Source: JBLNBU01 sp050260215
GTDB lineage: Bacteria; Pseudomonadota; Alphaproteobacteria; Rhodospirillales; Magnetospirillaceae
Direction: 5' to 3'
DNA: 29,826 nt
Assembly: GCA_050260215.1 (NCBI GenBank)
Contig: JBLNBU010000124.1
Span: 1 to 29,826 of the forward strand
Made by a program: the position numbers and the translations under genes. The notes beneath the pieces were generated by a model. It searched no databases, had not been told where the DNA came from, and saw nothing but the letters and a program-made list of their open reading frames with translations. Shown here one piece after another: positions 14,935-23,188 of the stretch; the first letter of the stretch is position 1; each line of letters starts with the position of its first letter.

Positions 14935-15492
14935 ATGGACACGCTGCCACTCACCAGGGCCTTCACGCTGATCGAACCGGGACCGGTGGTGCTGGTGACC
15001 ACCAACGACGGTCACCAAGACAATGTGATGAGCATCACCTGGACCATGGTGCTGGACTTCTCCGCCAGCTTCGCCATCGCTACGGGCCCGTGGAACCATT
15101 CGTTCGCAGCGCTGCGGCAGACCCGCGAATGCGTCATCGCCATCCCCACCGTCGACCTGGTCGACATCGTGGTGGGCGTGGGAACGTGCTCGGGCAAGGA
15201 CGTCGACAAGTTCGCGCAGTTCGCCCTCACGCGCGTGCCCGCCCGCCACGTCCGCGCCCCGCTGATCCAGGAGTGCCTGGCCAACATCGAGTGCCGGGTG
15301 GTCGACGTGGTCGAGCGCCACAACATCGTCGTGCTCGAAGGCCTGGCCGCCCATGTGGACAACCGGCGCACCGAGAGACGCATGCTCCACGCCGTCGGGG
15401 ACGGTACATTCATCATCGACGGCGACCGCCTGGATCGTCGCGAGATGATGCGCGCGAAACTGCCGGACGGGTTGGGGGAAGAGGAAGAGTGA
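14935..15492 (+). CDS. Flavin reductase-like domain protein
   Basis: A 185-aa protein starting MDTLPLTRAFTLIEPG, with GGAGG close upstream. Features match the split-barrel FMN-binding flavin reductase-like family: PGPVVLVTTNDGHQDNVMSITW near the start, an SFAIATGPWNHSF stretch, and LRQTRECVIAIPT. Members bind FMN and either reduce free flavin with NAD(P)H or act as other oxidoreductases. Its closeness to bluB, which consumes reduced FMN, is suggestive because a flavin reductase could supply FMNH2. That link is inference. A repeat element and terminator hairpin follow the stop. Confidence 0.75.
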   Translation: MDTLPLTRAFTLIEPGPVVLVTTNDGHQDNVMSITWTMVLDFSASFAIATGPWNHSFAALRQTRECVIAIPTVDLVDIVVGVGTCSGKDVDKFAQFALTRVPARHVRAPLIQECLANIECRVVDVVERHNIVVLEGLAAHVDNRRTERRMLHAVGDGTFIIDGDRLDRREMMRAKLPDGLGEEEE

Positions 15493-15494
15493 AG

Positions 15495-15566
15495 TCGTCA
15501 TGGCCGGGCTTGACCCGGCCATCGGCATCCGTTTTTGGACCCTCGGGTCAAGCCCGAAGGTGACGA
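15495..15566. repeat. Alphaproteobacterial palindromic intergenic repeat
   Basis: CGGGCTTGACCCG (15505-15517) pairs perfectly with CGGGTCAAGCCCG (15544-15556), and TCGTCA (15495-15500) with TGACGA (15561-15566). Elements with a GGCTTGACCCG core and flanking GTCATG/GTGACG are widely scattered between genes in alphaproteobacteria. It starts just after the flavin-reductase stop codon and may stabilise or terminate transcripts. Confidence 0.65.
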
Positions 15567-15586
15567 AGAAATGCCCCACCGCTTCA

Positions 15587-15624
15587 AACAAAATGGGCTC
15601 CCCGGTGGGGGAGCCCATTTTGTT
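15587..15624. terminator. Perfect 17-bp bidirectional terminator hairpin
   Basis: Bases 15587-15603 pair without mismatch with 15608-15624 around a GGTG loop. The stem has an A/T-rich foot (AACAAAAT/ATTTTGTT) and a G/C-rich top, so a U-run follows the G/C stem on both strands. It sits between the flavin-reductase gene (plus) and tRNA-Ser (minus) and can end both transcripts. Confidence 0.85.
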
Positions 15625-15628
15625 GGAA

Positions 15629-15718
15629 TGGCGGAGGGGGTGGGATTCGAACCCACGGTGGAGTTGCCCCCACACCGGTTTTCGAGACCGGCCCATTCGA
15701 CCGCTCTGGCACCCCTCC
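15629..15718 (-). tRNA. tRNA-Ser (anticodon CGA)
   Basis: The reverse complement gives a 90-base class II cloverleaf. The acceptor GGAGGGG pairs with CCCCTCC, and the anticodon stem CCGGT/ACCGG encloses CTCGAAA with anticodon CGA. A long variable arm (about GTGGGGGCAACTCCAC) precedes the T-arm GTGGG/CCCAC with TTCGAAT. CCA is encoded at 15629-15631. The long variable arm confirms serine identity. It lies 113 bases downstream of infC on the same strand. Confidence 0.95.
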
Positions 15719-15831
15719 GTGGAATGCTTAGCCCCCGGTCGCTGGGGAGGCGCGGAAAATAGCGTAAAGCCGGCCGCGCCGCAACCGGCTTCTCGCATCC
15801 GCCGAAAGTTTGGCAATCGGCCGCGAAGTGC

Positions 15832-16368
15832 TTACCGCGGCGCGATCACCATGACCATCTGGCGGCCTTCCATCTTGGGGAACTGCTCGACCTTGCCCAG
15901 GTCGTCGAGGTCCACCTTGACGCGGTCCAGCACCTTGACGCCCAGATCCTGGTGCGCCAGTTCGCGGCCGCGGAAGCGCAGGGTCACCTTGACCTTGTCG
16001 CCTTCCTCAAGGAACTTCCGCATGTTCCGCATCTTGACGTTGTAGTCGTTGTCGTCGATGCCGGGACGCAGCTTGATTTCCTTGACCTCGATGACCTTCT
16101 GCTTTTTGCGAGCCTCGTTCTTCTTCTTCTGGGCTTCGTACTTGTACTTGCCGTAGTCGAGGATCTTGCAAACAGGCGGATCGGCGTTCGGAGACACCTC
16201 GACCAGGTCGAGTCCGGCCTCCTCGGCCATGATCAAGCCTTCGCGAAGGCTGACGACCCCGATCATCTCTCCGTCGGCACCCACCAGACGGATGGAACGG
16301 ACATCGATCTCACGGTTGACGCGCGGGCCCTCGTTTTTGGGCGGCGTCTGCATAGGCGGTCTGGCTAT
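15832..16368 (-). CDS. infC: Translation initiation factor IF-3, probable ATA start
   Basis: IF-3 binds the 30S subunit, keeps it free of 50S and checks start-codon pairing. The whole family pattern is present: PRVNREIDVRSIRLVG, LIMAEEAGLDLVEVSPNADPPVCKILDYGKYKYE, and the C-terminal VKVTLRFRGRE to GRQMVMVIAP. The first ATG (16351-16353) has no ribosome site. Five codons upstream an ATA (16366-16368) lies eight bases after a perfect AAGGAG, giving 178 aa with the N-terminus MARPPMQTPP usual in alphaproteobacteria. A rare start would allow IF-3 to repress its own translation, as E. coli infC does with AUU. thrS lies immediately upstream; rpmI and rplT do not follow. Confidence 0.95.
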   Translation of the reverse strand: MARPPMQTPPKNEGPRVNREIDVRSIRLVGADGEMIGVVSLREGLIMAEEAGLDLVEVSPNADPPVCKILDYGKYKYEAQKKKNEARKKQKVIEVKEIKLRPGIDDNDYNVKMRNMRKFLEEGDKVKVTLRFRGRELAHQDLGVKVLDRVKVDLDDLGKVEQFPKMEGRQMVMVIAPR

Positions 16369-16376
16369 GTAACAAT

Positions 16377-16382
16377 CTCCTT
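16377..16382 (-). promoter_or_regulatory. Ribosome binding site that fixes the infC start at ATA
   Basis: On the minus strand this reads AAGGAG, eight bases before ATA (16366-16368) but 23 bases before the first ATG. Standard spacing therefore favours initiation at ATA. Confidence 0.7.
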
Positions 16383-16458
16383 CGTTCGGGCCTTGACCGG
16401 GACGGCGCGCATCCCCCGCGGGCCGGTCCCAAGTCCCTGAATGTGGCGGACCGTCCCG

Positions 16459-18378
16459 TCAAACGGGCGGGGCGGCTTCCGCTGCAAGTGTAGCGACTGC
16501 CTTTTCCAGCGCAACAACTTCTTGGTCCTGGCTCCCTAAGCGACGGACGGCGACCGAACGGGCCTCGGCCTCGCGCTTGCCGACCACCAGCATCACCGGG
16601 ACCTTGGCCACCGAGTGTTCGCGCACCTTGTAGTTGATCTTCTCGTTGCGCAGGTCGGCCTCGGCGCGGATGCCGGCGGCCTTGAGCGCATCCAGCACCT
16701 CGACGGCGAATTCGTCGGCTTCCGAGACGATGGTGGCGACCACCACCTGCACCGGGGCCAGCCACAGCGGGAAACGGCCGGCGAAGTGCTCGATCAGGAT
16801 GCCGAGGAAGCGCTCGAACGAGCCCAGGATGGCCCGGTGCAGCATCACCGGCCGCTTCTTGGCGCCGTCCTCGGCCACATAGGCCGCGTCCAGGCGCTCG
16901 GGCAGGACGAAGTCGACCTGCAAGGTGCCGCACTGCCAGTCCCGACCGATGGCGTCACGCAGCACGAACTCGAGCTTCGGGCCATAGAAGGCGCCCTCGC
17001 CCGGGTTCAGCGTCATTTCCAGGCCGGCGGCGGCGGCGGCCGACTTCAAGGCCTCCTCGGCCTTGTCCCAGGTCTCGTCCGAACCGGCGCGCTTTTCCGG
17101 GCGGTCCGAGAACTTGACGCGCACGTCCTCGAAGCCGAAGTCGCGGTAGACCTGGCGCAGCAGGTCGCAGAACGCCCGGGTCTCCGAGACGATCTGGTCC
17201 TCGGTACAGAAGATGTGGGCGTCGTCCTGGGTGAATGCCCGCACCCGCATGATGCCGTGCAGGGCGCCCGAGGGCTCGTAGCGGTGGCACGAGCCGAACT
17301 CGGCCATGCGCATGGGCAGGTCGCGATAGCTCTTGATGCCCTGGCGGTAGATCTGCACGTGGCAGGGGCAGTTCATCGGCTTGATGGCGAGGCTAAGCTC
17401 TTCCTCGGACGAGGTGGCCAGGAACATGGAGGCGCGGAACTTGTCCCAATGGCCCGAGGCCTCCCACAGCCGGCGGTCGACCAGCTGCGGCGTCTTGACC
17501 TCGATATAGCCGTTGGCTTCCAGGCGGCGGCGCATGTAGCCCTCGACCGAGCGCCACAGCTGCCAGCCCTTGGGATGCCAGAACACGCTGCCCACCGCCT
17601 CTTCCTGCTGGTGGAACAGCTCCATCTCGCGGCCCAGGCGGCGGTGGTCGCGCTTTTCCGCCTCTTCCAGCATGTGCAGGTAGGCGTCCAGGTCCTTCTT
17701 GTCGAACCAGGCGGTACCGTAGATGCGCTGGAGCATCTCGTTGCGGGCGTCGCCGCGCCAATAGGCCCCGGCCAGCTTCATCAGCTTGAACGCCTTGCCC
17801 AGACGGGCGGTGGACGGCAGGTGGGGGCCGCGGCACAAGTCGACGAAGGCGCCCTGGCGATAGAGCGTGATGTTCTGCCCGGCGGGGATCGAGCCGATGA
17901 TCTCGGCCTTGTACTTCTCGCCCATGCCCTCGAAGAAACGTACCGCCTCGTCGCGGTCCCACACCTCGCAGGTGATCGCCTCGTCGCGGGCGACGATCTC
18001 GTGCATGCGCGCCTCGATGCGCTCGAGGTCTTCCGGGGTGAATGGGGTCGGGCGGGCGAAGTCGTAGTAGAAGCCGTTCTCGATGGACGGGCCGATGGTG
18101 ACCTGGGTCTCGGGGTACAGCTCCTTGACCGCCTCGGCCATGACGTGGGCGGCGTCGTGGAGCAGCAGCTCCAGCGCGTCCGCCCCGTCCTTGGCCGTCA
18201 CGATGGCGAGGGCACAATCGCGGTCCAGCGTCGCCGACAGGTCGCGCATCTGCCCGTCGACCTTGACCGCCAGCGCGGCCTTGGCCAGCCCGGGGCCGAT
18301 GTCGCGGGCGACGTCCAACCCGGTCACCGGGCCGGGATATTCGCGGACCTTGCCGTCGGGAAGGGTAATGGCGACCAT
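16459..18378 (-). CDS. thrS: Threonyl-tRNA synthetase
   Basis: A 639-aa class II synthetase that charges tRNA-Thr. Residues 1-60 form the TGS domain. The editing domain holds H74 and H78 (HDAAH), C182 and H186 (DLCRGPH), which remove mischarged serine. The catalytic core carries the zinc ligands C337 (MNCPCH) and H388 (DDAH), plus motif 2 around FGSCHRYEPSGALHG. Motif 3 is PVMLHRAILGSFERFLG, followed by the anticodon-binding domain. Length is normal. It is followed after 90 bases by infC, the conserved thrS-infC order. A promoter-like pair lies 47 bases upstream, overlapping the end of the heptosyltransferase gene. Confidence 0.98.
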   Translation of the reverse strand: MVAITLPDGKVREYPGPVTGLDVARDIGPGLAKAALAVKVDGQMRDLSATLDRDCALAIVTAKDGADALELLLHDAAHVMAEAVKELYPETQVTIGPSIENGFYYDFARPTPFTPEDLERIEARMHEIVARDEAITCEVWDRDEAVRFFEGMGEKYKAEIIGSIPAGQNITLYRQGAFVDLCRGPHLPSTARLGKAFKLMKLAGAYWRGDARNEMLQRIYGTAWFDKKDLDAYLHMLEEAEKRDHRRLGREMELFHQQEEAVGSVFWHPKGWQLWRSVEGYMRRRLEANGYIEVKTPQLVDRRLWEASGHWDKFRASMFLATSSEEELSLAIKPMNCPCHVQIYRQGIKSYRDLPMRMAEFGSCHRYEPSGALHGIMRVRAFTQDDAHIFCTEDQIVSETRAFCDLLRQVYRDFGFEDVRVKFSDRPEKRAGSDETWDKAEEALKSAAAAAGLEMTLNPGEGAFYGPKLEFVLRDAIGRDWQCGTLQVDFVLPERLDAAYVAEDGAKKRPVMLHRAILGSFERFLGILIEHFAGRFPLWLAPVQVVVATIVSEADEFAVEVLDALKAAGIRAEADLRNEKINYKVREHSVAKVPVMLVVGKREAEARSVAVRRLGSQDQEVVALEKAVATLAAEAAPPV

Positions 18379-18424
18379 CTCTTGGGCCTCTCAGGCTGGA
18401 TGCGGGTGCTCGAGGAATCTGGGG

Positions 18425-18452
18425 ACTGTACGGGGAATCGCCGGTTAGTCAA
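18425..18452 (-). promoter_or_regulatory. Candidate promoter for thrS
   Basis: On the minus strand TTGACT (18447-18452) and TACAGT (18425-18430), separated by 16 bases, match -35 and -10 consensus at five and four of six positions. The -35 box overlaps the stop codon of the upstream heptosyltransferase gene, so thrS may be transcribed both on its own and by read-through. Confidence 0.5.
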
Positions 18453-19365
18453 CAGCCGCGCCATCCACCGCGGCCTGCACCTCGGCCACGGACAGATCGG
18501 CCAGGGTGGGCTTGCGCAGCAGGGTGACGCGCCCGCGCGGAGCACACAAGCTGGGGTCGCTGTCGTGGGAGAACAACACCACGCTTGGACAGCCGGCGGC
18601 GGCAATCAGGTGCATGGGGCCGGTGTCGTTGCCCACCGCCAGGGCGGCACCGCGGCCCAAGACGACGATGTCGAGGAAGGAGGTCTGGCCGGCCAGGCTG
18701 CGGGCGGCGGGGCAGGCGGCCTCGATGGCGGCCAGTTCGGCCTGTTCGCTGGCGGTGCCCAGCAGCACCGGGGTCAGGCCGCGGGCGGTCAGCCAGGCGG
18801 CCAGCTGGGCGAAGCGGTCGGCAGGCCAGCGCTTGGCCGGGCGGTGGGGGGCGCCGCCCGGGCACAGCAGGGCGTAACTTTCGGGCAGGGCGAAGCGGCC
18901 GGTGTCCGCGGCCACCCACGACAGGTCGGGTGGCCCGACGTCAGCGATGCCGGCCATGGCCAGCTGCTCGCGCTGGCGGTCCAGCGTATGCATGAAATCG
19001 CGGCCGGGATTGGCGTGGGGGTGCGAACAGCCCGGCGCGATCCCCGACCACGGGACCCCGCCGCCCATCAGGCGGAAATACCAACCCGAGCGGTCCGAAG
19101 TCTGCAGATCGTAGACGCGGGCAAACCCGCCGTTCCGCAGCTTCTGGCGCAGGGCCCAAACCTTGTGCGGCTGCCATAGTTTCGGTCTCGTATCGACCCA
19201 CACGCGGTCGAACCACGGGCTGGCGGCGGCGAACTGGGCGAACGGCCGGGTGGTCAGCAAGGTGATCTCGGCGCCGCCGTGGGCCTTGCGGATGGCGGCA
19301 AACGGGCCGCTGGCCTGGACGAAGTCGCCGAGCGCGCCCAGCTTGATGACCAGAATGCGCTCCAC
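18445..19365 (-). CDS. Glycosyltransferase family 9 (heptosyltransferase-like)
   Basis: A 306-aa protein started at GTG 19363-19365 (MERILVIKLGALGDF), eight bases after the GT4 stop. The N-terminal ILVIKLGALGDFVQ loop and the C-terminal signature GNDTGPMHLIAAAG define the ADP-heptose:LPS heptosyltransferase family. CPGGAPHRPAKRWPADRFAQLA is the other typical segment. It transfers a sugar, usually heptose, to lipopolysaccharide core on the inner face of the cytoplasmic membrane. It is co-transcribed with the GT4 gene. The GTG start is supported by homology-like content rather than a strong ribosome site. Exact donor and acceptor are unknown. Confidence 0.88.
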   Translation of the reverse strand: MERILVIKLGALGDFVQASGPFAAIRKAHGGAEITLLTTRPFAQFAAASPWFDRVWVDTRPKLWQPHKVWALRQKLRNGGFARVYDLQTSDRSGWYFRLMGGGVPWSGIAPGCSHPHANPGRDFMHTLDRQREQLAMAGIADVGPPDLSWVAADTGRFALPESYALLCPGGAPHRPAKRWPADRFAQLAAWLTARGLTPVLLGTASEQAELAAIEAACPAARSLAGQTSFLDIVVLGRGAALAVGNDTGPMHLIAAAGCPSVVLFSHDSDPSLCAPRGRVTLLRKPTLADLSVAEVQAAVDGAAVD

Positions 19366-19373
19366 GGCCGGGG

Positions 19374-20561
19374 TCAGTCCGCTTCTCCCAGCACCTCGCG
19401 GTAGACCGCCATGGTGCGGGCGCACATGGTTTCCTTGGAGAAATTGGCCCGCACGTGCTCGATGGCGCGGGCGGCGATGACGTCGCGCTGCTCGACCGAC
19501 AGGGCCAGGAAGCGGTCCAGCGCCTGGGCCAGGGCGGTGGCGTCGCCCGGCCGGGTCAGCCAGCCGGTCTCGCCGGGCAGGATGGTCTCGCGCGGGGCGC
19601 CGTGGTCGGTGGCGATCACCGGGCGGCCCATGGCCTGGCCCTCGACGACGACGCGGCCGAACGCCTCGGGGTCGGTCGAGGCCGACACCACCACATCGGT
19701 CAGCATGTAGGCCGCCGGCATGTCGTTGCATTCGTCGACGATGTGCACCACGTCCACCAGGTCGTGGCGGCGGATCAGCTCCATCAGCTCGGCCCGGTAG
19801 CCGGTGCGCCCCTGGTCGGATCCCACCAGCAGGCAGCGCAGGTCGTGGCGGCCCAGGCGGGCCAGGGCCTCGATCAACACCGCCTGGCCCTTCCAGCGGG
19901 TCAGGCGGCCGGGCAGCATGATGACGCGGTAGCCGTCGGGCAGGCGCCACTTCTGGGCCAGCTGGATGATGCGCTCGGGCGACACCCGGGTGGGGTCGAA
20001 CTTCTTGAGGTCGATGCCGCGCGGCACCACCCGGATGCGGGCCGGGTCCAGGCCGTAGATGCGGTGCGCATGCTCGGCGATGAAGTCCGAGATGGCGATC
20101 ACCCGCTCGCCGCGGGTCATGACGGAATTGTAACGGTTCTTCAGGCCGAACAGGCCCAGATTGTAGGTGCCATGGAAGGTGGTGACGAAATGCACCCCGG
20201 TCTTCTGCGCCGCCATCCAGCCGCTCCACGCCGGGGCGCGCGAGCGCGCATGCAGGATGTCGACGCCGAGATCGGTCACCAGCCGGGCCAGCCGGTCGGC
20301 ATTGGCGCGAATGGCGAACGGCCCGCGCTTGTCCAGCGGCAAGGTGACGTGCTCGGCGCCGGCGCGCAGCAGCTCGCGCACCATGGGGCCGCCGGCCGAG
20401 GCGACGATGGCCTTCCAGCCGGCTTCGGCCAGGGCGGCGGCCATGTCGACGGTGCCGCGCTCGACCCCCCCGGTCACCAGGGCAGGCAGAACCTGCAATA
20501 CGACCGGTTGACGGCCGGGTCCGGCTGCGGCTTGGATGGTTGGTGCTTCTTCGGACGACAT
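19374..20561 (-). CDS. Glycosyltransferase family 4
   Basis: A 395-aa GT-B retaining glycosyltransferase. The start at 20561 (MSSEEAPTIQ) is followed by VLQVLPALVTGGVERGTVDMA, the family N-terminal loop. A central GRLTRWKGQAVLIEALARL and the donor-binding EAFGRVVVEGQAMGRPVIATDHGAPRE (an E-x7-E pattern) near residue 300 complete the signature. It likely adds a sugar to LPS core or O-antigen in the cytoplasm. It is the first gene of a two-gene run with the heptosyltransferase. Its ATG is only 11 bases from the divergent hydrolase ATG, so its promoter must lie in the hydrolase coding region or the mRNA has almost no leader. Confidence 0.9.
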   Translation of the reverse strand: MSSEEAPTIQAAAGPGRQPVVLQVLPALVTGGVERGTVDMAAALAEAGWKAIVASAGGPMVRELLRAGAEHVTLPLDKRGPFAIRANADRLARLVTDLGVDILHARSRAPAWSGWMAAQKTGVHFVTTFHGTYNLGLFGLKNRYNSVMTRGERVIAISDFIAEHAHRIYGLDPARIRVVPRGIDLKKFDPTRVSPERIIQLAQKWRLPDGYRVIMLPGRLTRWKGQAVLIEALARLGRHDLRCLLVGSDQGRTGYRAELMELIRRHDLVDVVHIVDECNDMPAAYMLTDVVVSASTDPEAFGRVVVEGQAMGRPVIATDHGAPRETILPGETGWLTRPGDATALAQALDRFLALSVEQRDVIAARAIEHVRANFSKETMCARTMAVYREVLGEAD

Positions 20562-20572
20562 GGACTTGGCGG

Positions 20573-21364
20573 ATGACCCAGAACGCTGACGAGCTTCCCT
20601 CGGTGGGGGCCGGGATATTAACACGGGCCGACGGCGCGACAATCTCCTACCGCCGAATGGCCGGTAAAAGCCCGGGCGTGGTCTTCCTGCACGGCTATCA
20701 CTCGGACATGACCGGCGGCAAGGCCCTGGCGCTCGAGGCATTGTGCCGCGCCAAGGGTTACGGTTTTCTTCGCTTCGACGCTTTCGGTCACGGAAGCTCG
20801 TCGGGCGATGTCGATCTCGGCACCATCGGCCGCTGGGCGGCGGACGCGGTGGCGGTGATCGACGAGCTGACCGAGGGCCCGCAGGTGCTGGTCGGGTCCA
20901 GCCTGGGCGGCTGGATCGCACTGCTGGCGGCGCTCGAGCGGCGCGAGCGCGTCGCCGGCCTGGTCGGCGTCGCCGCGGCACCCGACTTCACCGAGGACCT
21001 GATGTGGGCCGAATTCAGCTTCGAGCAGCGCCGCGAGCTGATGGAGACCGGCGCCGTGATGCTGCCCAACGACTACGAGCCCGAAAAGCCGTGGCGGGTC
21101 TGCCGCCGGCTGATCGAGGACGGTCGCAACCACCTGCTGCTGCGCGACGCCATCAACCTTGCCTGTCCGGTCCGCCTGATCCACGGCCAGCAGGACGCCG
21201 ACGTCCCCTGGCAGACGGCCATGCGCATCGCCGACTGCCTGGCCGGCGACGACGTCGAGGTGCTGCTGGTCAAGGACGGCGACCACCGCCTGTCCCGCGA
21301 CGGCGACCTGGCGCGGCTGTGCCGGGTGGTCGAGGGGCTGATGGATTCCCTTCCTTCTTCCTGA
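20573..21364 (+). CDS. Alpha/beta hydrolase (ABHD10-like)
   Basis: A 263-aa protein started at ATG 20573 (MTQNADELPSVG). The triad is visible: nucleophile S110 in GSSLGG, an acid at D208 or D210 (HGQQDADVP), and H238 (DGDHRLS). The oxyanion region VVFLHGYHSDMTGGKA (36-51) resembles the ABHD10 thioesterase/carboxylesterase group. It is cytoplasmic, as no signal peptide is seen. It is transcribed divergently from the GT4 gene and convergently with the heparinase-like gene, 17 bases from its end. The substrate is unknown; thioester or acyl-ester hydrolysis is likely. Confidence 0.85.
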   Translation: MTQNADELPSVGAGILTRADGATISYRRMAGKSPGVVFLHGYHSDMTGGKALALEALCRAKGYGFLRFDAFGHGSSSGDVDLGTIGRWAADAVAVIDELTEGPQVLVGSSLGGWIALLAALERRERVAGLVGVAAAPDFTEDLMWAEFSFEQRRELMETGAVMLPNDYEPEKPWRVCRRLIEDGRNHLLLRDAINLACPVRLIHGQQDADVPWQTAMRIADCLAGDDVEVLLVKDGDHRLSRDGDLARLCRVVEGLMDSLPSS

Positions 21365-21381
21365 GGCGCGCTGCTGGAAAC

Positions 21382-23184
21382 CTAAGCCTGACTGACCACC
21401 CCATACCCCGGCGCATAGGGCACGGTGATTCCCCACAGGGCGGCCAGGGCCTCCGGGGTGCGCAGCACGTGGGTGGCGGGGGCGTCTGCAGGCCAGTCCT
21501 CGACCACCACGGTGCCCTCGGCAATGGCCAGGCGGCGCCACACCGGCTCGCCGAAGCCGTGGTGGCGGGCCACGGCGCAGCTGTCGTCCAGGTGCACCAA
21601 TTCGGCGCGGGCGCGGTCTTCCAGCTTGAACGGGGCCAGCAGGCGCGCAGGCTCGAGGTGGCCGCGGCGGGGCACGAAATGGGCCAGGGCCGAGCGCCAG
21701 GCGTTCCGTGCCGCCAGGTCGGGGGTGTAGACGAAGGTGCCGGGGTCGCGGGCGAACGGTATGCCGTCGATCTCGATCTCGACCGCCAGCTGGTCGTTGT
21801 GGGCGTGGCCGCCCTGGCCGTTCTGGCCGATCGGCCCGCAGCGCAGGGCGATCAGCGCACGATCGTTACGCCACAGATACAGACCGAAGTCGGGATAGGC
21901 GACCGACTCCAGCCCGGCCAGCGCCGCCGGATCGGGCGGCACGATCACCACGCGCACCGGCGCGGCAGGCGCGACGGCCGCCATGGGGGCGGCGAAGAGC
22001 GGGCGCGGGCCGGGCGGCGCCACCGGCAGGCGCACGCCGAGGAAGCGGCCCGAGTCGTTGTCGCCGACCAGCAGCGGCCGCCCCGAGGGCAAGGTGGTGT
22101 CTTGCGCGAACCGGCGGGCGCGGGCCAGGCGGTCGGTGGCCTTGGGCGACAGCGGCCGGCCCAGGCCCGCCAGCAGGGCGGCGGCGGCCTCGGCCATCTC
22201 CAGCGACAGGCGGTGATAGGCGGTGGAGGCCTCGAAATTGCCGCCGTCGGCCAGGAACTGGCGGCGGATCTCCTCGTCGATGCCGTGGGCGGCCAGGTCG
22301 GTCCAGGCCGCCGCCTCGTCGCCGGCCAGTGACGCGGCGACGAAGGCCAGCCCGGCCAGGTCGGCCAGGTAGTGGTTGCCGCGATGGTGCTCGGACCATT
22401 CCAGATTGGCAACGATGAAGCGGCCGTGGGCCAGGATGCCGGCCGCCAGCTCGGCCTCGAAGGCGTCGTCAAGGACGTGGCCGCCACGCAACAGCAGCTC
22501 GCGCGCCACCGCCATGTTGGCGGCGCGGATGGCCACGTCCATGGCGCAGGCCCAGTTGACCCCCCAGTTAGGCGGATTGGCGCCGAGGAAATCCAGGATC
22601 TGGTTGCGCACCTCGCGCACTTGGCCACCTGCCGCCAGCGCCGGCAGGTGTTGCAGGCGGGCCAGTTCCCACGGCACCTTGACGTCGACGCCGGGGCGGT
22701 GGGCATAGGGGGTGCCGGGGCCCCACACCCGTGGCGACCAGCGCCAGCCCGACTTGAAGTCCACGTGCCAGTCGATGGGCGTATAGGGATCGGCGATCAG
22801 GTCCAGGATGGCGCGGGCGCGCGCCTGGTTGGCCGGCCAGGCTTGCGCGGCCACCGCGGCGCGCCAGTCGGCGGGCAGGGCCGGGCCGGGGCCATAGCGC
22901 CAGCGGCCGAAGCCGGCATAGGTCTCGCCATGCGCCACCCGCACCGGCCCCGATCCCAGCAGGTCGAAGCGGTGGGCCAGCCAGTCCTCGGCCAAAATCG
23001 TTTCGGCCTCGACATCAGGCAGCGGCAGGCGGGCCAGGCGGGCGCAAGCGGGCTCGAAACTGCAGCGGCGGCGATGGCGTCGGGTGGACACGGTCTCGCG
23101 CGCCATGCGGGCGGCGAAGCGGGCCGCCCGCCTTGCCGCCTCGCGGGGCGGCAGCGACAGCGCGGTGCGCAGCAGGTGGAGCAT
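21382..23184 (-). CDS. Heparinase II/III family protein
   Basis: A 600-aa protein. The N-terminal half is an alpha/alpha toroid (HVDFKSGWRWSP, WELARLQHLPAL, NPPNWGVNWACAMDVAIRAANM). The C-terminal half is a beta-sandwich with the family motif GQGGHAHNDQLAVEI near residue 455, whose histidines and asparagine serve polysaccharide binding or cleavage. Members cleave uronic-acid glycans or act in surface-polysaccharide assembly. No signal peptide is evident. The start at 23184 follows the epimerase stop by four bases, so both are one transcript. Genes of this family often adjoin rsmB in alphaproteobacteria, as they do here with one gene between. Confidence 0.88.
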   Translation of the reverse strand: MLHLLRTALSLPPREAARRAARFAARMARETVSTRRHRRRCSFEPACARLARLPLPDVEAETILAEDWLAHRFDLLGSGPVRVAHGETYAGFGRWRYGPGPALPADWRAAVAAQAWPANQARARAILDLIADPYTPIDWHVDFKSGWRWSPRVWGPGTPYAHRPGVDVKVPWELARLQHLPALAAGGQVREVRNQILDFLGANPPNWGVNWACAMDVAIRAANMAVARELLLRGGHVLDDAFEAELAAGILAHGRFIVANLEWSEHHRGNHYLADLAGLAFVAASLAGDEAAAWTDLAAHGIDEEIRRQFLADGGNFEASTAYHRLSLEMAEAAAALLAGLGRPLSPKATDRLARARRFAQDTTLPSGRPLLVGDNDSGRFLGVRLPVAPPGPRPLFAAPMAAVAPAAPVRVVIVPPDPAALAGLESVAYPDFGLYLWRNDRALIALRCGPIGQNGQGGHAHNDQLAVEIEIDGIPFARDPGTFVYTPDLAARNAWRSALAHFVPRRGHLEPARLLAPFKLEDRARAELVHLDDSCAVARHHGFGEPVWRRLAIAEGTVVVEDWPADAPATHVLRTPEALAALWGITVPYAPGYGVVSQA

Positions 23185-23188
23185 GGGC

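Noticed and set aside
15719..15831. rpmI/rplT expected after infC
   Set aside because: No such genes are present; tRNA-Ser follows instead. Their separation from infC is common in alphaproteobacteria, so this is not treated as a rearrangement.
16615..19179. An 854-residue open frame on the plus strand
   Set aside because: It lies opposite thrS and the heptosyltransferase, which have full family motifs; the translation is H/G/Q/A-rich with no domain.
18445..20229. A 594-residue frame fused to the heptosyltransferase
   Set aside because: The N-terminal half is an out-of-frame shadow of the GT4 gene; the recognisable protein begins at GTG 19363-19365.
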